The notes under the pieces: generated by a model
Seen by the model: the letters and a program-made list of their open reading frames with translations, nothing else
Databases searched by the model: none
What the model was told of the DNA's origin: nothing
Made by a program: the position numbers and the translations under genes
In this document: positions 9,651 through 22,033 of the stretch, in pieces
Layout of the letters: every line of letters starts with the position of its first letter
How positions within the stretch are numbered: position 1 is the first letter of the stretch
DNA from: Vermamoeba vermiformis
Taxonomy: Eukaryota; Tubulinea; Echinamoebida
Direction of reading: 5' to 3'
DNA length: 64,000 bases
NCBI GenBank assembly: GCA_045837725.1
Contig: JBEWZL010000263.1
Location: forward strand, 124,001 to 188,000

Positions 9651-12002
9651 TTATTCCTCGCGCTTGAATTTCTCCGCAAATGCGACAGTATTGAGCAGTT
9701 GTGGGACAGCATCGAGCACGTGACTGGCGGGTTCCCACTGCCGCAAGAGCAGCACGAACTGATGCGTGTCTAAAAATAGCTGCAGTGACATCTTGTCCTC
9801 GTCGCTCAGCTCGCCAGTGCCACCACTCGTCACGCGCTTCATCTTGGCGAGGAATTCGTGCGTCTTGAGCACTGCTGCCACCTGACTGGCCACCAGGCCC
9901 TGGTAGAGATCACGTGACTCGCTCAGCACGCGATCGCGCCACTCAGCCACGACCACGTGCTGGCCCAACAGTGGCACTATCACGTGATCGAGCCACGTGC
10001 GCAGGGGCTGAAACGCGTCTTGTACATATAAGGAAGGTGCGGTGGGGGCTGCGCGGCCAGTGAGGCGATAGTGCCCTGGTATCTGCTTCAGCGACTGCAG
10101 GCCCTGGTTGATGGCACCTGTCACGTGCTGCACTACTGCGGGGGTCACGTGATCGATCAAGGCGCGTGTGTTGTCACGTGCGGCTGCCAGCATGCCAGCA
10201 ACAATGTCACGTGACAGCGGACCAATCACGTGCTCAATCTCCCGCGCGAGATCGTTCTCGATCTGAGCCTCAAGCCAAATATAGTCATGCAGTATGCTGA
10301 TCTTCGTGCTGACTGCTGTCACATCAGTTTTGGTCAGTGATTGGTCCACGTGACTGAGCACGTGACTGTGAAATTTGTGCAACAGTTGCAAAGAGAATTT
10401 GAGCAGTCGATGCGCTATCGATGCTAAAAATAGCTCTTTGTCCCAGCACTTCACCAGGGCACTCCAAATCTCGCGCGTGATCTCCATCGTACACTGCGGA
10501 GGTGCCTCGCTGACAGGTGTCGCGAGAGTTCTGACATGTGTCACGACAACATCACGTGACAGACACGTGTCGAGTGGCGTGCTCAGTTCGCGCAGACGCA
10601 GCTGACTGTACACTGTCACGTGCCAGCGTGCCACAAATGATCTATAATTAGCGTGCGCGCGGAACTCACTGACCTCGCTGGCACTGGTCATCAAGCGTTC
10701 AAACTGATCCAAAAATAGCATTGCGGCTGTGTAGTTCTGCAACGAATTAGCGACACGTGTCAAACACTGAACTCCACAACTTACCAAGTGAAATGTTGCA
10801 ATGATTCCCGAACTGAAAGCACGTGTCAGATCGAGCTCTAATCTCCGCGCAATCTCGGGCCAAATCACGTGGACCAACATGTTGTGTCCCGTCACGTGCT
10901 GCAGATCAATCAACACGCTGATTCACTGAATTAGTTCAGTACTAAAAATAGCTCAGCGCACTCACCGCAACTCCCGTTCAGTGAATTGAATCAGCCGGTC
11001 GAACAGTGGGCGCAAATCCTCCACGTCAATGCCCAAAAATAGCTTTTCAATGCGTGGTCGCACGAATTGACTTTGCAACAATTCATTGAGCACGTGACTG
11101 CCGTCCTCGAGTTGCCGATAGATTCTGACACCTGTCACCAATCTGTCAAATGGCGTCAAGTGCTCGCTGTGTCCTCCTTCCTTATTTGGCAATGGTGCCT
11201 CAGCCAGCACGTGCAGCATGATGCGTGCCAGCAGTGCCACCAGCTGCTGTTCAATGCGTTGAATGCGTTGCGCGTGTTTCAGCATCAGCGGCAGTTCTCG
11301 CACCGCGCGCACGTGATATTTGACACTTGTCACTTGATTCGCAATGCGTTCTAAAATGAGCACCTCGTCCTCGTCACTGTCCTCAGGGGGGTTGCCAAAT
11401 AAGGCAATCAACCGCTCCACCTGTGTGATGCTGTGTTCAGTGTCTAAAAATAGTCGCAACAATTGCTTTTTCGTGCTGAGTGCCTGTCGCTGCGTGAGTG
11501 TCACGTGCAACTGCTCCACGTGCGTGTCAATCACGTGACTGATCTCCGTCATATCTCCGTGCAGTGCCATCAGCTTGGGTCTGAGCAGTTGAATGAGTGA
11601 CAGCAAGTGATGCTGTCGTCGATGCAGGGTGAGGAAGTGCGCGTACTGGCTCTCAATCACGTGACTCACTGCCAGCGACAGCTTGTCGTGGTAGCTGATT
11701 GCAGGGCATATGTTAGCATCGTTGCTGCACATCACGCAGCTGTCTTACCTAGTGAGCAGTGTGACGAGTGCTGCGAGTGATCGATCAGGGCCAGTCATCA
11801 CGCGCAGTCGATTCACCAGGGCCTGCACACTCTGCTCCACACTGCTGCCTTGCGTGGTGTCGGACAGCGAGGCTTGAATCTCGGCTTCAATCCACCACTG
11901 CTCGGCACTCAGCGCAGTGCCTGTCACGTGACTCACTTTGTCGTCATCCACCAGGGCCATCATGCTCTCGAGCGAGGCACTTGCTGGTGTATTTGTGGAC
12001 AT
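9651..12002 (-). CDS. COG2: Conserved oligomeric Golgi complex subunit 2
   Basis: Four exons (12002-11749, 11694-10966, 10917-10785, 10736-9651) sum exactly to 733 aa, close to the ~740 aa human protein. The 48-bp intron at 10784-10737 is a multiple of three and has GTAAG and CAG borders. The helical N-terminal half is followed by the C-terminal COG2 signature around TGELSDEDKMSLQLFLDT, where animal COG2 has a similar SDDSKIRLQLALDV. COG2 belongs to lobe A of the COG tether for retrograde vesicles at the Golgi. The exons are unusually rich in window-wide palindromic words: TCACGTGA/CACGTG gives repeated HVI, HVL and HVT, and CTATTTTTAG gives LFL three times. Confidence 0.85.
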
Positions 12003-12348
12003 CTGAAATTGAATAATAATAATTAATATTATTAATAATTGACGACAACATCCAATTATTACTCAATGATAATGTTTAATCGTCAACAAATTATAGCAAA
12101 TTTATTGGAGCATTATCAAAAAAAAGTCTGATCTGCTTACCTGTTTTTACTACTCTTGAACAACAATTACGATTATGAACGAGAATATTACAATTTACTT
12201 AAGGTAATTACCAAGGCGGAGCGTTACATATGTGTTTGTCACAATAAATGTAATTGAAGGAATGGCTTCGAAAGATAGCGAAAGCTGGTACAACCACAGT
12301 GCTATTGTATAATAGTATAATTTTATTTTTTTCGATTACACCATTATT
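12003..12348. other. Spacer between COG2 start and RPL21 stop
   Basis: This is A+T-rich sequence with no open frame or RNA gene that I can support. It probably contains the COG2 promoter and the RPL21 3'UTR. Confidence 0.3.
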
Positions 12349-12923
12349 TTAGAGGAGAGATTCGTATTTAACAGGGGCGATGGTTTCAATGTTAGCCTTG
12401 GCCTTGATAAATTGAGCAGCGGCGGGAGCTCCGGGAGTTCTCTTCAAACCAGTGGCTTTTTCTATAATTGAATAATCATAGATGAATATTGGTACGATAA
12501 TGATAACAAATAGTAGAACGAATATAAGTAAGGACGATCAGCTAAACAGATCTTACCTCCTTTCTTAAGAGCGCGCTTCTTGGCGTCATTCTCCTTTCGT
12601 CGCTTAAGGAATTCAACGTTGCTCTTGGAGGGGCGAACGTGTTCAATGCGAACGTGGATTCGCTTGGGGATGATGCGGTTCTTCACTTGTTTGTGAATCT
12701 CAACACCAATGGCGCGAGGAGTAACGTTCCAAACGCGACCAGTGCGGCCGTGGTAGTACTTGTGGGGCATACCCTTGTGAACAGCACCATTGCCCTTGAT
12801 GTCAACCAATTGACCAGTCTTGTAAATGTTCAAGTAGGTGGAGCTCTTCAAGGGACCGTTAGTACGGAAATCTCTTCTGAACAAGTATCTAGTGTGAGCT
12901 CTGTAACCAAACGAGTGAGGCAT
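12349..12923 (-). CDS. RPL21: 60S ribosomal protein L21 (eL21)
   Basis: Two exons (12923-12557, 12461-12349) give 159 aa; the human protein has 160. The sequence matches eL21 throughout: [15 protein letters not shown] at the start, then [20 protein letters not shown], a [11 protein letters not shown] stretch, and an [10 protein letters not shown] motif. The protein sits in the large ribosomal subunit. Codon use is more uniform than in the neighbours, and the palindromic words found in COG2 and HAUS8 are nearly absent here, as expected if strong protein and codon selection keep them out. The upstream 660 bp carry two ACCAAT/ATTGGT palindromes. Confidence 0.96.
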
Positions 12924-13585
12924 CTAAATTAAAAAAAAAATAATTATTACCACGATATTAATTATTTTGATAACAGTAACAATCGGTCAGCAAAATTAAA
13001 ATATTATTATTATATTTCCATATTAATTGACCATATGATTATTGATTTAATAAGTGCTGATCGTTTTAATCCTCAACAGCTGAATCTACTCGTTGAACAT
13101 ATTCCTTGGGTTAAATACAAATGCAGCTTTCGGTTTTATTAGCTTCGCGTATTATAATTACCTTTAAGGATTATATGGGACCGCTGCTAAGTGAACAACA
13201 AATGACGATAACAAAGAAGATTGTTTTTTCTGCCATTGATAAATTTGATAAAAAAAACTGACCAATTGTATTGGTTGACCAGAAATTTCATTTCAAGTAG
13301 TTTCGCTAAGCCGGTATAATGACACCAACGGTCCTTGCATAGATCTATTAATAAGCTACTCAACCAATTGGTGATTTGTTGAGAGATTCGATTTTTTTCA
13401 GATGCGATCTGTTTCTTTCTCTACGAGGCTAAATAGTACTATTGATCTTATCTATAATTATAGTTAGTTTTATTTAATTGTCCTGATGGACAAATCCGTA
13501 GTTTTACATCGGGTATGCTTTGTACATATTGGTGAGTGAATAGTCGGGTGGGGGTATGGTTACTATGAACATCTATTTACAGTAA
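12924..13585. other. RPL21 upstream region with CCAAT palindromes
   Basis: No gene is seen in this 660-bp A+T-rich stretch. Two elements pair CCAAT with its complement: ACCAATTGTATTGGT near 13261-13275 and the perfect ACCAATTGGT at 13363-13372. They may be regulatory for RPL21, though they lie 340-450 bp upstream of its ATG. Confidence 0.35.
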
Positions 13586-15479
13586 TTAATGCTTGAACTT
13601 CTGCGGCGAGGCTGCGAATCCACCCTGTGGCGAGGCGAAGAGCACTTCTACGAGGAGTGGAATGTGATCGGAGCACATGAACGGGTTGGGCAGAGCACCG
13701 TAGCTGGAGAGTACGATGGACGGGTCCACGCCCTTGAGCACGCGCAGAGGAGTGAAGGCGTGCGGAGTGTACCAGATGTAGTCCAGCACTCCGACAAACT
13801 CGCTGGTGAAGTTCGTGAAGGGAGGTTCACCACCCACCTGTGCATATGAACTGCGCAGCGGTATGTTGTGATTGAGCCCTGTGCCCGTAGCAGCAGTGTA
13901 GGAGCCGTACTGATAGTCCACAAAGTCCTGGTGATTGTTGTCCACGTGTCCAGTGTGCAGCAGTTGATAGACACCGCTGTCGGGCATCGAGTTGAAGTCA
14001 CCGCACAGCAGCATGGGCAGCCAGCCTTGCGACTGTTTGCCGCGCTCTTTGTTGATCTGCGCGAGATAGCGTGCATTGAGTTCTTCGAGCTGTTCGAGCA
14101 TGAGCTGTGTCTGCATCAGCTTGACATCGCAGTACTCGGGGTCCCAGTGAATGTGCGTGGTCACCACCATGATGCGATCGTGTGGCAATCGAGCGCGAGC
14201 ACGTGATTTGACGCGCAACAGCACTGCGAGGGCAATGTTGTCCTTGGTCATCAAGCGATTCAGACCCGAGTCGTGGCTGTTGTTCGTCTTCTTGCCCGTG
14301 AGTTGTTCGTACTTGTGCATGGCGAGTTGTTGGAACTCAATCAGCTGCAGATCGAGCAGATCAAACAGCTCGGACTTGAAGAATATAGCGCACCCATCCA
14401 CTCGTCGCACGTCCTCCTTCGTGCGCGCACGTGACTTGGGTCGGAACACACCGAGGTAGCCCAATCGCTCCATTTCAGGCTCGAAGTAGGTCGTGAAGCT
14501 CTCATTCTCGACCTCTTGCAGACAAATCACATCCGCATTGCACTGATTCAGCTCGTTCAGCAGCCGTTGCTTGCGATAGTCCCAGTGCAGGGCCCAGCGC
14601 GGACAATAGACCGTGGCTGGTCCCGTGTAGCTGTCGGCGAGTATGTTGTAGCACATGACGCGCAGTGTGGCCTTCATGTCGGCATTGCTGAGTGCCGTGT
14701 TGTACTGCCACTCGCGCGGTGGTGGTGGATCACCCGCTGATGTGAATAAGAGATTAATAGGGCTGTAGGTGATTGGGGCAGTGTAACGCTGCTGACCGAA
14801 AGAGCTCCTCGTTATTCAAAAAATTATTGATTAATTTGATCGTCAATAAATTATCGATGAACACCTTCGTAGATATATATTGGTAATATTAATATAACGA
14901 TCAAAATATTCTGATATTTTAATTATTTCGGTTTGATCGCTTACTCGGCATTTTTTCTCGCAGAAATGAAGTGATAAACATAGCATCTTGTTGCAATACG
15001 TCAATAGAAGGTGATATAATGGGGTTGCCATCGATTTCGAGCTTCTCCAGTCGAAATAACTTGCCCATCTCGACGGGCAGCTCGCGGATCTGGTTGTGTA
15101 CAAGCGACAAGACCTGGAGTTGCAACAAATTACTGATATCTGGTGGTATCCACATAATTTGATTGTAAGAGAGGTCCAGACGACGCAATGATAGCAACAC
15201 AGTGAAGAGCTCCACCGGCAGCAAGGTGAGTTGGTTGTGGTTCAGATACAGCTCTGTTAACTGCGAGAACTGTGCAATACTCGGGGATATAATGCGCAAT
15301 CCGTTGTAGCTGATGTCTAGACGTGACCACTCTTCAATATGGTGTATGACGCGCTTGGGTTTGTAAATTGCTTCTTGCGCATCTCGATGCGAGCGATATT
15401 GCTCTTTGACAAGAGGTTCGAGTACCTTTATCTCCACTAGGTCCTCACCCTCACCGACGACACTAAGCGGCGTGTACAT
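13586..15479 (-). CDS. CNOT6: CCR4-NOT deadenylase CNOT6 (CCR4)
   Basis: Exon 1 (15479-14945) and exon 2 (14736-13586) join as CCG-A|CG to give 561 aa; human CNOT6 has 557. Residues about 50-165 are leucine-rich repeats (LDISYNGLRIISPSI, LYLNHNQLTLLPVEL, LDLSYNQIMWIP, LSLVHNQIRELPVEMGKL), the surface that binds the CNOT1/CAF1 side. The rest is the exonuclease-endonuclease-phosphatase nuclease: MCYNILAD, catalytic Glu in ICLQEVENE, LLCGDFNSMPDSGVY and CSDHIPLLVEV with the catalytic His. It shortens mRNA poly(A) tails with magnesium. All key residues are present. It is transcribed in the same direction as both flanking genes. Confidence 0.95.
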
Positions 15480-15720
15480 CGCGCTGTGTTGTCGAGGGCT
15501 CGTTGATTATCGATAATAGCAACTAACGCACAAATCGTGCTTTACGACAAAAATCTCTGTTCTCAACCAGGGCTCTTTTTGCGATCACGTGGTTGGGGTA
15601 AGCACCACACTGAGGCATAATAAACAAGGTCTAAGTCAATGTAGTTCATAAATACGCGTTTTCTTTTAACAAATTTGAAGTACAAAGAGGGTTTTGGTTC
15701 TATAAATAGCAGCGGTGTGT

Positions 15721-18328
15721 TTAACTCAAGAAGAGCTTGTTGATGAGCAGCAGCGTCATCTTCACATTGAGGGTGATGCGGTCTTCCAGCTCCAGCTCAG
15801 GCACGTTCTGTTCTTTCTTTTCGAGCAGCTCATCCAGCAGCAGTTGTTTCTTGGCGACAGAAATGCCAGCCATCTTGGCTTCAATATCGAACTTGCCCAT
15901 GTCAGGCATGGTGATGAAGAACTTCATCTTGCCTGCAATGCCGGGGTCACCTTCCTCAACGATGACACCCTTCTTCTGCAGCTCTTTGAAGGTGAATTTG
16001 AACGGCTTCTTCTTGCGCTGCTTCAACTTCTTGGCTGCGTTCTCGCGACACTTCTCCAAGTACTTCTCGAACTCGCTGATCTGCAGCGTGATGAACTCTT
16101 GGTGCGCCTTGACACTCTTCAGCGTGGCTTTCAAGCGCGCGACTTCACGGCGCTGTTGTTCGCGTCGCTCAGAGCGATTGATGACTTCGAGTGCCACGTC
16201 CTTGAGGAAGGAAGTGTAGCGATCTTCTTTGCTCACCAGGCCCTTCTCTTCCAACACCTTCAAGTTGTCCATGATCTTGTTGATGTTCTTGGACAGCTGC
16301 TTGTTGTCAGACTCCTTTGCGAACTCCTTGCCGTCCTTGAGCACGGTGATGAGGGTCTGATTCTGCGCGGGCTTGATGGGCACCACTTTGAACACTTGAA
16401 TCACCAGCTCTTTGGTGGTCTCGTACACATTCTCTTCGCTCACCAGACCTGCTTCCACATTGCTCTTGAACTTGTTCTCGAGGGTCAGTTGAATCTCGCG
16501 CTCAGTGTCCTCTTCGTCCTCTTTGGGCACCTCACCGAGGTCTGCCAAAATGTTGCGGAGCGGATCTGTCTTCTCGGGGGCGACTTGATCGGCATATGTA
16601 GTGAGCAGCGAGTGGATGTCAATCAACTCTTGAATGGAGACAATGATGATGGGCTTGCTCTTAATGGTGAGATCAATGTAGCGATTGACTTGCAAGTACT
16701 CTTCGGGATCAGACACATCCACCAAGTCCTGGAAGTAGCTGAGCACGGCAGGCTTGCTCTTATTGATCCACGTGTTCATGGCGTAGAACTCGTTGCTGGG
16801 CTTGAACTGACCGAACAAGAAGAGCGACTGCAGCACCTTGCTGATGGCAATCAACTTCTTGCGCACCACCACACTCGACATGTTCTTGTCACCCACGCCG
16901 TAGTCATCGGGCTGCACAATCATCGTGTTCACGAAGCGATAGAACGAGAAGTAGCCAATGGTTCTGAACACCTCTTCGGGCTTGGTCTTGGGGAATCGTT
17001 CGAGGGTGATGTTGCGGATCTGCTTGCAAATCAATCGCAGACCGTAGGGCAAGTTCTGCAGTGTGTTCAACATGGCATCGAGCACCTTTTGACACGCGTC
17101 AGTCAGTGTTGCAACGCGCTTCTGCACTTCAGCTTGCACGGTGGGGTCTTTCATGGCCTCTTCCTCGCTCACTGCACCACCACGCAACTTTTGGTAGATC
17201 TGCTCGTGCATCAGTGCCTGTGTTATCGCAGCCATAGTCACAGTCAGTACTTACAGTAGCAGCGTTGAGTTCCAAGCTCGACTCGTCCTCCACGAGTGAC
17301 TTCATGACGGGACCGAGCGCACTCTTCAAGTACTCGACGCCCTGTTTGCGTCTGTTGTAGGCAATCACCATGGTCGGAATCACTGACGCAGCACCAGCTT
17401 CTTGCAGCACATTGACATTGGCAATGTTCATGATCTCTTTGCGAATGGCCAAGCGGAACAACTCGAGCAAGAGATATTCTTCACGGGGACTGAACGCGTC
17501 ACCGAACAGCGTGAGCAACAGCTTGTCGAGCAATCGCTTCATCTGTTCGGGAGACACCACGTAGAGCAATTCAGCAAAGTACTTGGGCTCAGTCTGCAAG
17601 CTGTACAGCAGATGTGCGTACGACTCGAGCTTCTTGCGATCTTTGTCCAGACCGGGGTAAATTTCACCGCTTTCGTTCTGCTTGGGTTGCTTCTTGACTT
17701 TTTTGACTTTTTTCAACTCGCGGTCAATCTCTTGCACTGAAGTTCTGTTCTGAATCAGCAACGCGATTCGTTTTTCGAGCTTTTCCAAATCCAATTCGAG
17801 ATTTCTGTTGTGTCTAATTTCACGCACTAATTGACGCTTCAACTCTTGAATATCAGCAATAAAGTCCTGCTCCTCTTTGTCAGACATGTTGAGCATCAGC
17901 AAGTTGTGAATCTCAGCAGGCGACAGATTGCCGCTGCGAAGACGGTCCTTTTGCAGTCTATATTCAACCATTTCGCGCAACAACATGCGTGCTTCGAGGG
18001 TCATCATCAAGCACTTGCGTTCAGTGTTGAATACTTGCGCAGGTAACAACGCGGCAATCTCAGCATCAAGTCCAGTCTGCGGCACGCCAATGGGCTGCAC
18101 GTCGCGCAGTGATTCGAGAGCACGACGCTCCTCCTCACCACGATTGTTGCGTGGAGATTCTTCTGATGATGAGTCGTCCTTCTCTTCCTTGTGAGTATTT
18201 TTGTTTTTGAGTACGACTTCTTCTGAGCTTGATGAATCGTCATTGGAAGAGCTACTTTTTTTATTATTATTTGTCGCGTCATTATCGCGAGATGTTTTGC
18301 TTTCAACGGATTTTTCGGTATCGCTCAT
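15721..18328 (-). CDS. IQGAP-related RasGAP-domain protein lacking CH and IQ regions (GAPA/DGAP1-like)
   Basis: Two coding exons (18328-17255, 17217-15721) around a 37-bp intron give 856 aa. The N-terminal ~90 residues are acidic and S/N-rich. A GAP-related domain follows, with LLLTLFGDAFSPREEYLLLELF. The C-terminal RasGAP_C region begins around the VPKEDEEDTEREIQLTLENK segment and ends in NVKMTLLLINKLFLS. Full-length IQGAPs have calponin-homology, WW and IQ parts in front; none is present. The length matches the Dictyostelium proteins DGAP1 and GAPA (about 820-860 aa), which bind Rac and cortexillin at the cortex. The start MSDTEKSV is preferred because a CAG acceptor lies just upstream, so a 5'UTR intron is likely. 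Its role is probably Rac-dependent actin cortex organisation and cytokinesis. Confidence 0.85.
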
Positions 18329-18684
18329 CTTGGCGCCGTACCTGTGGTATATTGAGTTAATAAGTACATTGGCATGCAGTAAAAATGCAATAGAATACGA
18401 ACCTATTAATACGTTGCTTTCAGCTGGTACCTTTATTGAAAACAAATCATTTCCATTCAAAAAAACGGCTCAAAAATCTTGTCGATAAAGTTGATAAAAT
18501 CCTTCGCGCGCATTTTCAGAAAACTCAGCGATGGGGACTACTATGCGTACAATGTCTGATATGACAACAACTTAGGCACGAATAATGATAACACCCCGTT
18601 ATATCGTTCGGTAGCGCAAATGTTCGGTTAGGTTTGAACGAGTCGAGTGGTGTTTATTTACAATAATAACAGCTGCAGTGTTCG

Positions 18685-20057
18685 TTACACGGTGCTGACT
18701 TTGGGAGCGTTTTTCTTCGCGGCAACGGACTGCTCGTACTTGATCTGTCCGTACCAGATACTCGCTAGAGTGCTCGTACTCAAGCCCAATGCTGCAGCTA
18801 TAGTCATGGGCATACCACCGAATAAAAAGAAGCCCATGACAGTCGCTAAAATATTCTTGATCTGTCCAGTAATGGATGTGGTGAGCGGTGAGTTGACGAT
18901 TGAGCAGAGGAATATGAGGTAATTGAGCAAGAATGCTTGAACGGACGACATCAGGAAGCAGAACTATATGATAGCATATTAGTCATATTTACTGAAGTGT
19001 GCCGCGCACGTACCAAGAAGCCCAAATCCGTCCACTTATCGTACTGCAGTATGTCGCTGAGTTCCGTGAAGCCTACAATGACAACGTAGAGCGGGAATGA
19101 GAACAAGTTGTTGTAGAACATGAGTCCAAAGGTGTTGAGATTGGTCTGGTCCTTGGCGTCTTTAATCGCGAGCAAATAGCCCGCAGTGAAGAGACAGTTG
19201 ACGAAGATGAGCACGTAGCCGAGCAGATGGAATTCGAGATCACCCCACCCTGCTGCGATGGCACCTGTTGCGCGGTCAGTGAGAGGTCAGTGCGCGGGTG
19301 TCGAGTACAGTACCGATCAACATCAAGTAGATGGAGAACTGTTCATCACGCGGTATGACACGTGTCAAAAAGTGTTGTTCACCAATTAGCGTGATCCAAG
19401 TGGTCAAGCGACGCAGCACACTAGCGCAGGTCAGTCACACAGCCACACACACACACAGCAGCACGTACCTGTACATGGCAATGTTGACGTAGGTCAGACT
19501 GGCCAGGCCCGTGGTCACCATGCCACCAAAGCTCAGCGTCAGCCACTTGAGCTGCACAGAGGGGTCAGTGACACACTACTCGAGGACAGCGCGGCACTTA
19601 CCTTGTACGCAGTGGACCAGGAGAAGGCCGGGTATTCAATGAGACTAGTGCGCTTCATGCCCTCCAAGAAGAGCAGCGAGAAGAACATTTGACCGAGTGC
19701 GAGTGTGTTGGCGTAGGGGAAGTGGTAGTGTGAGAGCACGGCTTTGTTGAAGATGGTGATGCTGATCGATACAACGCCTGCAACGAGGGGTGTTAGTGCG
19801 GTGCATTCAAGGGGTAGATAATGTGGTGTTAGTGTGCAGATACTCCGCTGACGTCAATTACAAAAATAATTAAAAATAATTTAAATTCTGACCAAATATA
19901 AAATTGAGCTGCCTTCAATAGCAAGCTGAATATCAATAATTGCGCACATAATTAAATAAATTTTACCATAAGCGATCGCTACAGCCAGTCCAACATATTG
20001 ACCCAAGAACTGTCTCACTACACGCGGTATCAGTTTGTTAGCTCTATCTTCTTCCAT
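18685..20057 (-). CDS. Nucleotide-sugar transporter, SLC35D/Vrg4-like
   Basis: Six exons (20057-19967, 19777-19602, 19551-19469, 19420-19314, 19264-19014, 18963-18685) add to 987 bp, 328 aa, in frame. Family marks: ISITIFNKAVLSHY in TM1-2, PYANTLALGQMFFSLLFL, LFYNNLFSF-type motif (FGLMFYNNLFSFPLYVV), and the C-terminal TSITGQIKNILATVMGFFLF then ALGLSTSTLASIWYG. About ten membrane helices are expected, as in antiporters that exchange UDP- or GDP-sugars for the nucleoside monophosphate in the Golgi or ER. The substrate cannot be told from the sequence; UDP-glucuronate/N-acetylgalactosamine (SLC35D) and GDP-mannose types are the closest. An in-frame ATG at 20114 would add 19 residues. Confidence 0.85.
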
Positions 20058-20229
20058 CAGGCAGGTAGTATGATACAATGGAAGGCTAGTGTGTTGCTTG
20101 TGCAACTGCAACAAAGATAATTAACTCAGGCCAACTTAGGCATCACAACTGAAATTTCACAATAATCACGTGGCCAGGCAGTGCAGTACACGAAAAGATA
20201 TTTAACACGGGACTATAATACAAATACAC

Positions 20230-21894
20230 TTAGTGCTCGTTCAAGTGCAAGCGATGCGTGTGCAGCGAGAGTTCCAAGTCCTGCACGACACTCAGGGCCC
20301 CCAAGAGCTGTTCGCACTGTTTGACAGCTGTCACCTCTTCATGAACGACGCCGCTCAGACTGGACAGCATGGCACTCACTTCGCTCCACTGCGCGCACAG
20401 GTCAGTACGTGGCACGTGATACCAGAGTGCGACACTTACCTTGTCGAGCTGTGCACTGCTGTCACCAATCACGTGCTCGAGATCAGCACCGCACTCGTTC
20501 AGTGAATGCAGCACTGAGTCGTCGAGTGTCACGTGACTGACTGGCATGCGGTGCGTGTTGTACTGCAGCACAGTGGACAGCTCTTCGTAGCGTGTCAAAC
20601 TGTCACTCGCACAGCTGTCCACGTGCTCTACCAGGGCACTGAGCTGCGCGTTGAGCAGTTCTTCGAGCAGATAAATCTCCTGCTTGAGCTCCAAGTCACT
20701 GCGATCACGTGACACTGCTGTCTTCAATTCGCTCAATCGCTCGTGCGCGGTGTGAATCAGTTGCTAAATAAGGCAAGGTGTCAGTCACGTGCCTCGAAAC
20801 AGTGCCAGTCCGTACCTCAGCGCGCAGTTGTCGAGCAGCGAGTGCGTGACTGAGCTTGGCATTCACAAAGCACCACTGCAACAGCGCCGTGTTGAGCAGT
20901 GACGTGTCAGACCTGTCACTGGCTGGCACTGACGACAGCACGGGGGACACGTCACTCTTCTTGCTGTCACTCGGCACTGTGACACGTGTCGTCGAGGTGC
21001 TGGGTGCGGAGGGGCGTGTGACAGCTCTGTTGATGGGTGCCGTGGTGGTGCGTGTCAAAGTGCCACTGACGCGCGTGCTGGTGACAGCTTTGACAGTGCT
21101 GGTGCTGGCACGCAGCTGTGTTCTATTAATAGACGCGGTGTTGTCAATGCGCTGCAGACTGCTCCGTGCAGGTGCCTCGTTGACAGGTGTCGCAGTGACA
21201 CTCGCAGTCGAGTCACGTGGTGCAGTCTTGGAGGGAAATTCCGCCGACTGACTGGTGATGGAGGCACGTGACGCGAGTGAGGTCCGAGCCCTGGCTGTGA
21301 GAGCGGTGAGTGACAGGTGTCAAACAGTGGTGCGTACCAGTGAGGGATTGGCCGTAGTCGAGTCGTCGCTTGGTGGCACTGGGGGGCTGTGCGGCCGTGG
21401 TGGATTTGACTGGCACCGTGCTGGGGGGCAATGTTAGTGCTAACATCGAGGGGTACATATATATATATGCGCGTCCTAGTGTCGAGTGCACTGCTGTGAC
21501 GTACCTCTTCACATCGCGCTTCTTCTCTGCGCTGCGTGTGGGCGTGGGCTGCATGTAGCGCGATTGCACGTACTTGACTGGCATGATGTGAGTGTGGGTA
21601 CGAGAGGGGTGTAATAGCGAGGTATAGAATGCATATAGTACTGCACTGCTATGTACTACTCACCTTTGCGAGCACTGCCCTTGCTAGCGCTCTTAGAAGC
21701 AGAATTGCTCTCCTCAGATTTGGTCTTGTTCGAAGGGGGAGTCATAGGCACAAATCCCGTATTCTCGCGTCCTGTAAATATGGCGAATTTATCTGCATCG
21801 AAATCGTCGATCAGATCTGTTGCTGGAGGGAGATGAAGATCGTTAGTGCTGAAGAAGTGCTTCAATGAGTGGTCTTACTCAGTAACTCCGTCAT
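20230..21894 (-). CDS. HAUS8: Augmin subunit HAUS8 / QWRF-family protein
   Basis: The gene has several exons, the first only 16 coding bases (21894-21879). Exon 2 encodes a TDLIDDFDADKF acidic start. The motif VKYVQSRYMQ resembles the (V)xSRYLQ motif at the start of metazoan HAUS8. A long S/T/R-rich basic region follows, as expected for the microtubule-binding part. The C-terminal coiled coil opens with LLQWCFVNAKLSHALAARQ, matching the QWRF motif of plant AUG8 proteins with Arg replaced by Cys. Augmin recruits gamma-tubulin to microtubule sides for branching nucleation. The basic middle region is full of palindromic words and shares a 24-bp stretch with COG2 (21170-21193 versus 10500-10523). 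Confidence 0.8.
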
Positions 21895-22033
21895 TGTCGA
21901 TGATATAGATTAAATATACAGTAGTGTATGGCACTTGTGTTGTATTGCTGTTGAGCGAGTGAAATTAAATTAATTTTAAAACCCAATTGCGCGGGAATTT
22001 ATTTTGAACAGCTGATCAGATCGCACACCACAA

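Noticed and set aside
15715-17259. 514-codon open frame on the plus strand opposite the IQGAP-related gene
   Set aside because: It exactly shadows the long minus-strand exon, whose codon bias avoids TTA, CTA and TCA. The protein has no family features, while the minus strand matches RasGAP_C.
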